A stretch of 64,000 nucleotides of DNA, taken from positions 28,781,372 through 28,845,371 of the forward strand of contig NC_092797.1 in assembly GCF_918797505.1 (NCBI RefSeq). The letters are read 5' to 3'. This DNA comes from Bemisia tabaci. Lineage: Eukaryota; Arthropoda; Insecta; Hemiptera; Aleyrodidae. The notes under the pieces are model-generated. The model searched no databases and had not been told where the DNA came from. It was given only the letters and a program-made list of their open reading frames with translations. Shown here piece after piece: positions 1 to 11,858 of this stretch. Both the position numbers and the translations under genes were made by a program. Every line of letters begins with the position of its first letter. Position 1 is the stretch's first letter.

Positions 1-2173
1 CACGATGATGCTAACCATTAGACTACCAGCGTAACCAATTTGCGCAAATATCTGCGCGATTTTCTAGAATGAAATGAGCAATTGGCTGCTGAAACAGACA
101 GTGCTGACCAATCCCATCTCATACAAATATTGTGCTCTGAAACCAACACATCATCGAAGATAAAACCTAATGACTAATGATCCGCGATTCAAATTGAGCT
201 GAAGCTTTGTAGCGTCGCGAGGCTTCTGGAGATACTCCCACTGCTTTTAAACTCGATTCAGCTAGTTCATGAAAACGTTGGCAACAAGCAGGGTCACACC
301 CATGCGCCTCATTTTTTTTTCTTTGTTTCTTCGGCTTTTTTCCCTCCGTTTATCGCGGGCTAGGTCGACTGACGATGGATCCATAGTAACTGAGTGAGTG
401 CACGTACATAAGCGGGAAGTATGGGCGGAGCTAGGAATTTTTCGTGCAGACCATCCCTTTATGAGCTCACACACACAGATAAAATATCCTCGTCTCCAAA
501 ATTTCCTGGGTACGGGGGGGTGGGAAATTTTTCACTCCTCATGGGCAAAACTAGGAACTTTGTGATGGGGGAACTAACGGACACATTACCAAATGGGATC
601 TGTAGAGCTCACTAAGCTCCAGAGAAGCGTTTGGGAAATTTTTCTGACTTCAGAGGGGTCCGGGGGTTTTTCCTCGAAATTTTTTTGAAAAATTGACTCG
701 AATCATGAGAAATTTTGAGTTTTTTGCTCCGAAAAACTGAACCAATTGAAATTTCAAAATGATGAAACATATGTCTCGCACTTCAAATCCCTCACATTTC
801 TTGGTAGAGACCGAGTAGGTTTCTGGGGGGGGGGATCCCCCCCTCCCCAAGTTCCGCCCATGCCCCTTCTCATTCATACCGCCCAGGAGATAGGCCTCTG
901 AAACATAGTGCTCCTATATCTTTACTATATATTTTCTCAGATAAAATAGACGTGTTAAAGTCTCAAGCTTAGATGCTCCTCTAATTACTTTAGGGGCGGG
1001 GTCATTCCACATCAACTCAACAGCGTAGGACCGGATTTCCCACTAGAATACAATACTACGACTACATTACTACTACATTTTTAAGACTTCATTCTAAACT
1101 TCATCACCTATGTATTATACATAAATTACTTTTTGTGTCTTTGATGACTTTTATTTTCCGGGTCCAGTTTTTTTTTTGTCTGGAAAGCTCTGGGACCCCC
1201 TTCCTCCGGCTCCAGAGCACCCACTTTTAGGATTCCAACCCAAATCCAGCCTAAGGTGATAAAATGTAAATCTGTCCCTTCTCTATTGCTTCAGGAACCT
1301 GACCACCTTCGGCCACTAGTTCGAATTTTCCGACCCCCCCCCCCCCCAACAATAATTAATATGCATTTTTAACATCATGAATAACTACTTACATACCATT
1401 GAAAATCATACTTAAGACGAAACCAAATTTTTCAATTACCGTGCAAATATTAGCCATCATATCAACAGCCTACTTGCAAAACCATGTACCTCCATTGCGG
1501 TGTTTCAAAATTTCCGAACTCATTTCATTTTTTTGGAGAGGAACAAGCCAACTTCAAATAGCTTCAAATTTTTAGAGGATATCCTTAGAGGCAAGATCAA
1601 GGAAGTTTTCAAGACATTACGTTGCCTTTTATTCTATAGAAAAAATAAAGTTTAAAAGGAGATGTCCATACCAAGATACGTTTTTTCGAACTTTGTTTAT
1701 CCATATACTAGACATCAAAGGTATACCTATAAGTTGGAATAGATTTGTAACATAAAATCTGGATTCTATGATCATAATCATGTGAGAGAAGACACGAGAA
1801 CTGGACTGGCTTGAAAAAACGACCCGGGACCTCATCTTGTGACCGGCTCTTAAGGAGCGAGGGAGAGAGGGGGAAGGTTTGAGGCCGGACATTGTTTTTA
1901 AAATGGAGCCTAAAATTCGAAATTTGACAGTACTTCCTCCTGATCTGTGCCTCTACCAATAGTACTTTCAGTGCCCCGAATTTTGAAAGATTACGTCTAC
2001 TTTTAAACTTTGCCACATTTTGCTATAAAAAAAAGAGAAAAAAATCACACATCCCCCTTTAAAAAATAAGAAAATCGAAAAAACTTTTTGAACAAAAAAT
2101 ACATGCAAAGCACATTTCAGTCATGCAAGTACCCACAATTCTGTACATTTAATAGGAGAAAATTACGCCTTAC
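1..2173. other. Non-coding stretch at left edge (EHD intron)
   Basis: No convincing exon is seen on either strand. The next exon of the EHD gene, which should follow the one ending at 2174, was looked for and not found, so this is probably one long EHD intron. The stretch contains homopolymer runs (C run near 1336-1348, G/C runs near 826-846) and the inverted-repeat element at 421-861. Confidence 0.6.
421..861. repeat. Short inverted-repeat element (MITE-like)
   Basis: The left end reads ATGGGCGGAGCTAGG and the reverse complement of the right end reads ATGGGCGGAACTTGG. That is an imperfect 15-bp terminal inverted repeat enclosing about 440 bp. The interior repeats the terminal motif once more near 541 (ATGGGCAAAACTAGG). 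No coding capacity is seen. It is probably a non-autonomous DNA transposon, but the family and target-site duplication were not resolved. Confidence 0.4.
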
Positions 2174-3920
2174 CTTTGCCAGTCTTGCTCTTTTGATGAG
2201 ATCATTCAGTTTTCGTAGAGCTGCATTTCGAGGAAGAGACTGCAGGTCCTTAAATAAATCTTGCTCTTCATCTTCAAATAACCTGAAAAAAAAGAGGAGT
2301 TTCCAAATACAGACAAAACTTGGAAAGATATATACCTGTTCCTGCGTTTCTTTATTTTTAGAAAAAATTTCCTTTGTAAATGATGCCAGTATTTTGCGGA
2401 GCGATCAATGTTTTTTGAACAATCACAGAGCTGACTGATGTTCTAGTTGAAGGTATAAAAAGGCTGAATCTCAAGATCCACCAACACGAGGCAAATTTCT
2501 GGCTGTGAGACAATTTCCAGGGGTGATGATTTTTTTTTCTCCCTCTCTTTACTCTAAGAAAGTGGGACAAACTTTACATTTTGCAGTGTAATATTGAACA
2601 TATATTGAATCTTATCAAATATTAAATCAGGGACAAGGTGCCTTTTGAAAATGAGAGGCTGCGGACAGATGACACCTAACAAGCTTTCTCAATGGAGAAA
2701 TATAGTGTCAAGGTTAGTGAACCAGACCATGTAAACTGATAATTTTTTCAATTCACACAAGATACAGGAATCTGTAATTATACACCACTCCCATAACCAA
2801 CAACTAGCACTTGTAGTAATTTTTTTCTATTTGGGCTTCAATCTGAGGTAAAATATTTACTTGAAGATACTGATAAAAAAGAAGGTTTTCATGAAAAGGC
2901 ATATTTTAGACCAATTTTAATCAAGAAATACTTGAACAAACTTGGTAGAAGAAATTATGAATTTTAAGGACAGGGTTTCTCCCAATTTCTAAACCCCTGG
3001 ATTCAGGGTTTCTATGGAATTTCATCAATTATTTGGACATCCTTCAAAAATTTATGAGGGCTTTGACAAGGTAACGGTAAATTCAGTTCTAATTGATACA
3101 TACTAAGGTGTACTCACCGTTTATTGGCGTCATATCGAAGAGGTTTGTCCCAAAAGGAACCAATGTATACTCGAGCTACTTCAGGGGTTTGAAGAACTTT
3201 TCCTAGAGACCACATGAGGGCTCCATAAACTCTCATCAGTTGCTGATGATCCACCATATCTGCTTTGTTCAGCACAATCCGAATTTTGTCATCATGACCT
3301 TTCAGGGCTTCAATAGCACGTCTAAACTCATCAGATATATCCAGTTTGTGGGCATCAAATAACAAAATGATTCTATCCACTCGTTCCGCAAACCATTCTA
3401 AAACGCCAGTGAAGTCATATCCACGGTCAACTCGCTGCTTTTCACCCGAAAGGATACCGGGCGTATCCACAATTGAGATACCTTTGAGTACAGGAGAATT
3501 AACTAAGGAACATTGCAATCTATTTAAAAATGAATTACCAAACCTAGAGAGAGGCCGGAATTGTTTCTTAGGGTCTACAACAAGGGCATTTCCTGGAATA
3601 ATTCCTTCTTTCTCATCATACATAACCGCAATAAATCTATCGGTTGTTGGTTCTGGCCCGATTCTGATACCAGGAAAATCACGCTCTAACAAATACTTGA
3701 TAAATGTAGTTTTACCGGTGGAGTATTGACCCACCAACAGGATCATGGGCTTAGCATCAAAATCTGGATCATCTAGCTGTGGTGAGTGGAAATCGTGAAA
3801 CTGATAGGCAGTTTCTAGAGGCAGTAGTTTGGATTTGTATACTTTCTTGAGGCCTTCCAATACTGTTTCGCAAATTTCTGGAGACTTCCTTGAGTCATCT
3901 TTACTCATCCACGAGAACAT
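2174..3920 (-). CDS. EHD1: EH domain-containing ATPase (EHD/Past1), N-terminal part
   Basis: This is a dynamin-like membrane-remodelling ATPase that tubulates endosomal membranes and acts in endocytic recycling. Two exons are visible: 3118-3920, starting at ATG 3920, and 2174-2282. They join as codon CG|G and give 304 codons. The P-loop GQYSTGKT lies at residues 64-71, DTPG at 153-156 and NKAD at 219-222, so the nucleotide-binding motifs are intact. The second exon encodes the start of the helical region ([10 protein letters not shown], then [11 protein letters not shown]). Known EHDs are about 530 residues, so roughly the C-terminal 40%, including the EH domain, lies off the left edge. Both junctions are canonical (GTGAGT donor, CAG acceptor, GTAAGG onward donor). 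The gene is head-to-head with the NUDT18 gene. Family identity is very secure; the exact paralogue name is not. Confidence 0.95.
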
Positions 3921-4722
3921 ACTTGCTTACGGAGAGATATCACTTTTAAATTCAAAATTTTTTGCAGGAACTCAGTGAACCGTCAATTCACACTGACCAT
4001 GAATGATGGGGTTGATTATCGCGCGATAGAACTCGTCACTGTATCATGTGAGACTACTGTTTCGATAACGTCACGAACAATTAGAAAAACCGAGAAATGT
4101 GTACCTTAAACTGGCGAATTTAGAAGAATTAGGTAAAAAATAGAAAAGTAAATAGTGCGCGATGTTGCAATCAGTGAATCAGTGCCACACAAGACGGGAC
4201 AGAATAATTGGATTCGAAGAGTAAGCATTTCCGACTGCTAAGCTCACGCTCAGGGGTTGAACGCAACACGTTGAACAACTGGAAACTTTTGAAACTTTTG
4301 TCAGTTTTGTCTTCGTTTTCGCCGTAGACTCTCCTGTAAAAACCATGAAAAAATCTCATATTTTTCAAAAGATAATTTTTTGAGGGGGAAAACAACGTTT
4401 TTAAAGTTTGAATGGGGGAAAAAATAGAAACCTGTTGCGTAAAGAATGAGAGGGGAGGGTTAATTCCTTCTGCTTACATGGTAAGGACCTCTATCTATAC
4501 TGTTTCCATGAGTCAAATGTTTGTGTTTTCTTTTTGTTGACATGTCAAAAATCTCTTCTCTTGTGCCAAGCAATTTTCACCATTTTCACTTAGAAAGTTC
4601 CATAGCAAGTGAATTCTTCTTTATTTATTAGTATTTCGTAAAATTGTCTACAGCTCCTAGTTTGATGCTGTGTTATCTCTGTCTGTCGAGTTTCTGTGCC
4701 TTCATTTGAGTATCCTTTTATC
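3921..4722. promoter_or_regulatory. Divergent promoter region, EHD / NUDT18
   Basis: About 800 bp separate the start codons of two oppositely oriented genes, so both promoters and 5' UTRs must lie here unless upstream non-coding exons exist. A perfect 12-bp palindrome, TATCGCGCGATA, sits at 4017-4028, close to the EHD start. An ACGTCACG motif (CRE-like) lies near 4069. No TATA box is obvious, as expected for housekeeping promoters. Transcription starts are not defined. Confidence 0.5.
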
Positions 4723-5743
4723 ATGTTGGAACAGAACTTATCACGACTCCTCAGTGGCCAAGCAATCGAAGAAAATGAAGATTTGTGTGATTTCACCCTG
4801 GCTGATCAAAATGAAGCTTTCGGTAAGCATCATAGATTCTCATTAACTTCCTTCTCCACATGAACAATGTTACTGTCTAGTTTCATGGCTCTGACAAAAC
4901 AGCAGTTGTTGAGGGAAAAAGCGACGGTGATACTGCGAAAATGCGGATCTCGATTGCTGGGTTTCAAAAAGTCCACTCTCATTTCAATTTCCAAAAGAAG
5001 ACCTACAATCATCACGGCTTTAATCTCTCTTGGAATATTATTCACATGGAGAATTTGGCAATGGGGTAAATGCAAGAGAATTAGGGTTGAAGTAAGGAAA
5101 TCACTGAGCAACTGATCAAAAACACATGCGTCAACAACACACTTTTCCACTCAGCACCCTGAGACTGTACAAAGTAGAGGATGGTGAGTTGATATTCCCC
5201 AGACAAGTTGACTAAGTTAACTGATTATTGTGAAGACTTAAAGATATTCAAAGTATTTTAATAGGATGTTTCTTATTTTTCATCCCTAAAATTCGGCAAC
5301 TTTTTTTACAATATTTTATAGTCAAAACAGTTTTGAAAATTTTGTCCTTGAGTAAAATGACATCCCAATTTCCTCACATTTTCAAAGTCTTTTGGAGGAA
5401 TCATGTGATTGGCACTTTACTTGTCTTACAACAATCAAAGGAAAGTAGTGATAAATCTTGTTATTTTTTCAGTTGCTAAAGGCATCGTCCCCTCCACACC
5501 ATCTGATTACACGCCTGTCATCAATAAAACAGTAACATACATTGTGATGGCTGTAATAATTAATAATGAAGGAGATGTACTAATGATTCAAGAAGCAAAG
5601 AGCTCTTGTGCGGGTCAGTGGTATCTTCCTGCTGGAAGAATTGATCCTGGAGAAAATATTGAGGTAAGAATAGCAGTACCGCTACTTTTGACAGATATAA
5701 TTTTTTATTTGCACTCTCAGTGGTACAAAATTTTCTAATTAAA

Positions 5744-5800
<57 letters not shown>

Positions 5801-8800
5801 AAACGGCAGTTTACAAACTATAACTCTACTTAAGCCCATGGCGTGTGCTGTTGTAATTCAAAATAAATCATTTCAATAATTATAAAATATAGTTTTCTTA
5901 TTCTGGGAAACAGGGTGCATTTATTAATAGATACCCTATAGTTTTTTATTACATGTATCCATCAATACATTTATCTTAGCTAATGATCACGTACAATGCT
6001 ATCACCTTTTCTTAGTTTTGCTTTTTGGAGAAAGCTATGTTCATAAAAGTTCCAGCTTTAGACAAGATCCATAACTCAAATTTCTGAGTCCATCAAGATT
6101 GGTTGGATTTAAATGTTTTCCCTGAATTTTTTTTGGCCAGGCAAGGTACTCTTCTAGGGTAAAGAAGATGGAGATTAAGTAGTTTAATTTCCTGAGGTTT
6201 TTAAATTGAGCATTTTCATTTCCGTTTCCGCTGATTTTACTAGGTTTTTTTCATTCATGGATGGAATATTTGCTAATTGGCTAGGAAAAATACTCATACT
6301 GCCTAGGTAATAAGCTTTTTTTCCTGTGACAAAACCCAATTGAAGGGCACCGTCAGAAGCCTCAAAATTCATAAAATGTTTAATAAGTAATTTAGGTTTA
6401 ATCTGAACAAATTAAAGTTTTGTGGAAATTTTTTGTTTTCTCCATCACCCTTCTTCACTAAGTAACATCTGGTGTCAAACACATTATTTACCTATGAAGT
6501 GTTTTAAGCCCATGGAAAAATTCAACAAATAAGTTCAATTCCTGGGGCTCTGACTTAATTCTTGGTTTTTTGCCGATATCATGTTTTTCAGAGATTTTGA
6601 AGGGCCCCTCAGGTAACAGCAGCAGTCTTGTTGTGGTTAAAAATTAGGGTTCCATTAGTTGAGAGCCACTCGGCTGACTGTGAAAGCTCGCTGAAGTAAG
6701 CCTGGAACTGCTGGTAATCTATAAAACTAAGCAACTATCTAAAATTACAAGTCTTGAGACTTTTCTACTTCTTCTGAGAGTTTGATGGTTTCATTTTAAT
6801 GTTTCAGGATGCTGTCAAACGTGAAGTTTTGGAAGAAACAGGCCTAGAAATGGAACCAACCACCTTGTTAATGGTGGAATGTGCAAGTAAAGGTTGGTTT
6901 AGGTTTGTGATGACTGGCTTAATAGTTGGGGGTAGACTGAAGACCCCTGCTGATGCTGATGCTGAATCACTTCAGGCTAAATGGATCAACGATTTGGGTG
7001 AAGTGAATTTAAGGGGCAATGACATCAATCCTATCATAGAGCATGCCAGAACCTATTACAGTCAAAAACAACTGGAAAAACCTTGGCATGGACCCCTGCT
7101 ACCAGCTGTCTCTGTGAGCCACAGAAAATTATTGTTAAGGCTTGTGGTCTGCAGTGTGCAAAAAAGCAGGTAAATCTTATTTTCTCCTAAAATTCAGAGA
7201 CTTTAAAAGGAAGTTCAAGATCCATTGACCTCTAGGCAAGGTGCGAATTTAAGAATTATGATTCATGCTTTTTCATTCAAATTGCATGTAAAACTTGATT
7301 AGTACACCAAAAATTACTGAAAATATTAACGTATTTCAATGCATAAAATCGAACTTCGCTCATGAAAAAAATCATAATCTATTTGAGTTGAATCGCACAC
7401 TTAACATTATTGTGACAGTCTCAGTGATGTGAAAATATGACAGCCTCAATCTCGATACTTTAGCTCAGCTACAGCAAATTGTTTACACTTTGAACAATAA
7501 AGGGTGGAAAATGAGCAATGTTTGATTGAGAAGCCTACCAAGACCATTGTAGTGCGCGATTTGACTCTTGTAGAGTATCGTGTTTCTTGCGACTGGGCAA
7601 TTCCTGTGACCAATGTAAAATTAAAACATTTATATCTTAGTTGGGAGTTGATTTTTATAATTTTGAATGCAAGAATCGTGTCTTACTTTAAGGAAACATG
7701 TATCAGAATGCTAAAATTTTTACCTTGTTCAATAGTCCAATGTAGCTAACTTCTTTGGATTATTAAATACTCAAAGATCTCAACGATCTTGGGAAAAAAA
7801 ATGTTACACCTTCTTTCTGGAGTGTACTTTTTGAATGGGACTTAACATGTGCTAAAAATTTCGCAGGGTACATTACTGTAATGAGCACCTCTCCTAAGAG
7901 GCTTGAAATAAGTCATTTCTACCTACCCAGTGCATTTTTTACTCAGAGGTTTCAAAATGAGAAAGAGGACTCTAGTTGGCCAGAAAAGTTTCTTCAGGGA
8001 ACTTGCGAAACGGCTAGTGCATCATAAATTCGATCTCCAGAATTAACATGAAAAATTCAACTGTGTTACAGATAGCTTGCAATTTCCAGTGATTTTTGTC
8101 TGGTTTCTTTTTCACTCTTTTTCTTGTTTCAGCAATGATGTGCATGTTCTGCTGTCAGAAAAAACAGAGGCGCACTTTCCATTTTGTGAAATCAATCACA
8201 ATCGTAACCTGCACTCTGTTTTGCGAAAATTTATGATGGTAAATTTTTCTAGAAAAATGTATTTTCTTAAATGTCTAGTTGTGAATCTAGTTTTGGGTTG
8301 AACAATATTTTCCCACAGAAAACAGCTAACCCAAACTTTTTAACCTAGCTATTCAGTAGGAGTAATTAGGATCTCTCCGAGCTTTTTAATTGATTGTTTT
8401 TATGTATCTTGTGCGAGGAAAAACTTTTTGTGCTTGCTTCTGATTGGTGATGGATGATATCATTCAGTCTTGCACGGAACCGAAGCATTTTAAATTTGCA
8501 GAAAAGTTACTCTTTTTGACCAGTGTACACCACGGTCTCAGAGTTATTTTCTCACGTTTTTATTGCACACACTGTATTCTACGTATTTTTTACCATCAGG
8601 AAAGTTTATTTTACAAGCCAAAATTCACCCAAGGATTAGTGACCCATTCTCAAGAGTACCTATGTAGGGCAGTTGCAGATTTTTCTATCTTTCTTTGAGA
8701 TACCCCTTTTTTTTCACTTCCATTTTCGTTTTGTTTTCCATTTTTAAAAACCAAGAAAATTTATTTAACATGGATGAAAATTGTCTCGGCAACCCTTTCT

Positions 8801-9553
8801 GAGAAATTTCAGTATATGCTTCCAGTAATAGGATAGGGATAAAAAGAGGGCAAATTCAGCAGGAGAAAGAGGGAATTAAATCAGAAAAAATAATTCTAAA
8901 AAAACGTAGGAAATTTGGGCGTTTGACATCATTTCGAAACAAAAACTTACGAGGTTTAGCTGTTAAAGTGGTTTTCTTGCCCAACTCTGTATTATCTATC
9001 CTCACATAAATAGAGAGGATACTGGTGGGAGAGGGGGACACCAGAATATGTAAAACACCATGGAACCATCATGACAGCATCACAATAGAAACTTTTGTGA
9101 ATTATGTTAGGATCTGCTATATGTACAGCAATTACTAGACTGAGGGGAATCTAAAATTAGTAAGTTTTATATTGTTTTACGTGACCAATATGTTTTCACT
9201 GATAGAAAAAAAAAGCCTTAGAATGTGACACCGTCAATTTTCAGCTCGTGATAAAAAATGACCCTTGTAAACCTCGATTTATGTATTTATTCCCTCCTAT
9301 TTTGCAGGAAATTTTTGGTGCTGACTTACCTCCTCACAAACCTCATGGAATTCTGAATGTCGAACACTGTAGCCAACCCGGAGACTCAACTGATGGGTTT
9401 TGCATCACTGTTCTTGTCTCATTTAAAGTCCCAGTGGAAGGGATCTTTCCAATTGACAAATACTCTTGGGTGGTGGTTGGCAAAGAAATCGGTAAAGCAT
9501 TGCTGGAGAGAATACCAAAAAATATGACTGTACCTCTACATGTTATCCGGTAA
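4723..9553 (+). CDS. NUDT18: Nudix hydrolase, NUDT18/MTH3-like
   Basis: The family hydrolyses oxidised purine nucleoside diphosphates such as 8-oxo-dGDP, cleaning the nucleotide pool. Five exons join in frame: 4723-4822, 5473-5663, 6808-7169, 8133-8238 and 9308-9553, giving 334 aa (human NUDT18 is about 323 aa). The Nudix box is complete at about residues 88-110: GRIDPGE, seven residues, then REVLEETGL. Exon 2 carries the substrate-side strand with MIQEAK and WYLPAG, as in NUDT18. The C-terminal exons carry the family's extra domain, with a DGFC motif and YSWVVV, and end at TAA 9551. All splice sites are GT-AG. AATAAA occurs at 10138-10143, a possible polyadenylation signal. The start was chosen as the first ATG in frame before the exon 1 donor. 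Upstream of the Nudix fold, the first ~40 residues are poorly conserved. Confidence 0.93.
5747..5799 (+). repeat. Poly(A) tract, 53 bp
   Basis: An uninterrupted run of 53 A lies in NUDT18 intron 2. It may be a plain homopolymer or the tail of an old plus-strand retroinsertion. The sequence before it (AATTAAAG then the run) gives no recognisable element body. Confidence 0.9.
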
Positions 9554-11858
9554 TTCTATGTTACCTTCCTCTTGGCCATGTTAAACTCAATATCTTAAGT
9601 AGCTTTTAGGAATTAACTTTCTTAATTCTTTTTTCCCTTTAAAGTTAGGCCAGTTTTCAGTATTATTGTTAAAACTTCTGAACGTCTATGAAATACATGT
9701 CAGAGGAAAATAATTGTGACGACTTAAATGAGCTCTTTCCATTAACTTTGCTAATTTTGATAATGATTTTGGCACTGAACTAGGTCAAAGGAGTAAATCT
9801 TTGCGTATATCAGACTTTATAACCTTTACTATTTTATTGAATTCCTGTGTCAAGAAAAGTTAAAAGTATCCATCAGGATTAATGTAAAAATACAGACCAA
9901 AATGCTGAGATGAGAGACTAAAAATTTTACTTTACTTGCTATAACGATTGATGAATCTTTTATTTATCTATCGAATTTACTTCTCTGTTTTGAAGAGATT
10001 GTGGAAAATTTCTATTTTTCAGTATTAAGTAAAATTCTTCGATAATACTGAAAGTAAATATATTCATCATTTTGTAATAGCCAATTTTTTTTTCGAAAAT
10101 GAGCCAGCTCCCTCATCTACTTTCATCTCGGCCCTTGAATAAATAGATGATGATCATTATTTTGCGCTAAAACAGAATGGAATAGGTATCTAGACAAATT
10201 GATGTACTAAGGAACGTTCCCTGTTTTACAGCAGTCTGTTCAGTGCACAGTGCAGCACTTTGTGATTTTAGTTAGGTGTCAGAAGTTTTACATGTTGATT
10301 TAAGTATACAAGTGATGTTTACATATTTTCTATTTATTTATTAGTTAAATTGTTTATCTTTTGTTACTTTTTACTGCAATAGCTCTTCAGGATTGATCTG
10401 AAGGTAATATGTAATGTTGAGGAGCAAGTAGTACTTACCAAGACTGCAGTTTATAATGTATGCTCCACCATATTTATGTTTGCAAAGCTTTAGCAACTAC
10501 TTAATTTATTATTTTTATGGCAATTTTTTTTAAAAATATATTTTTGTACTGATTTCTTCCTGCAGTTTTTTCTTATCTTCCCTAAAGTTCGTACACACTG
10601 ACGATGAAAAATATTACATCCACAACAGTGAAAATAATGATTTAGTGATGGAACCGAACATTTTAATAATTTTCCCGGAAAAGGGCATACAATAAAAAAT
10701 TTAGTTTTGAGAAAGACGCTCTTGTAAGCTCAAACTGCTAAATAAGCTGTCCCAAAAGAACTGAGATTTGGCCTGCTTTGATCAAACTATTAAAGATATC
10801 AAAATAAGGTTTGTAGAAACTAGCAGTTTATTTCAGTAGCTTCCCAAGCTCCAAGCTTCATGAATCTCATCTTAAATTCATTTTGAATAGTTATGATCAG
10901 ATCTTCAGAAGTGTATCTAAGGTAATAGTAGAACAAAGATTTTTTTCAAACTCCTTTAATAAATTAAAACACAATTTATTTGTGAAAATATAAAAGATTA
11001 CTAATATAAGAGATATAAAGGAGGCTTGTGCCATTCAATGGTAAAAAAACTGTAGCCCGATAGCTTCAATAGTTTGCTCAGAGCAGGACAAGCCCCGGTG
11101 TTTCGGGGACAGCCTTGGTATATACTTTCAAAACTTTTGGCTGCCTGTTTTTAAAAATTAAAAGGAGAGTTTCGGATGCATAGTAATGTTGAAATTTTGA
11201 GTTATCTTTCTGCTTAAATTTTTCCAATCTTCTAAATTTCCTTAGACTGTCTTTCTTTCATTGATTTTTACTGCATATTTTAGTTTATCCTTATTTTTCA
11301 TTTCTGTATATTGTCTGAATGTTATCTCCATTTATTTCTAATTTTTTTATTTACTCTTATTCATTATTTTTTTTTCATTTTTCATTTCTGTATATTTTCT
11401 GAATGTTTTCTTCATTTATTTCTAATTTTTTTATTTACTCTTATTCATTATTTTTTTTCTTTTTAATTTTTAATTACCTATTTTATTTTCTTTTACTAAC
11501 AATTTGTATCTTATTTTCGTTTCTTGCATCACATGAATTACTCGGCTTGATAAATTGGACAAAAATAAGAAAAATGGCAGAGCAAATAATGAAAATGATG
11601 ATTTATTGACATAAATCCGTGAAATACATATTAAAATTCTGATGAGAGCAATTTTTTCATTAATTTTTCTATACATTCATTCATTTGATTATTTGATAAT
11701 TTTAAATATCTTTCATCAAATGTTTCCTTCATTCTTAGAGAACAGAAATCTATGGCTGGTCTGAGTTTTTTAATTAGTTCAATTTTTTAGCCTTAATGTA
11801 TTCACATTGTGAGTCAGTCTTTCAAAACTATACCTCCGGTATTCCGATACAGTCGTTC
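9554..11858. other. Convergent intergenic region, NUDT18 / RPF2
   Basis: This is the tail-to-tail spacer and should hold the 3' UTRs of both genes. Candidate polyadenylation signals are AATAAA at 10138-10143 for the plus strand and TTTATT at 11602-11607 for the minus strand. No further exon is supported. The part from about 11200 to 11480 is very T-rich on the plus strand and contains an 84-bp tandem duplication. Confidence 0.6.
11293..11460. repeat. Tandem duplication, period 84 bp, two copies
   Basis: Two adjacent T-rich copies both contain TTTCTGTATATT, then TCTGAATGTT, then TTTATTTACTCTTATTCATT, offset by 84 bp with a few mismatches. It lies downstream of RPF2 on its transcribed side. 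Confidence 0.75.
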
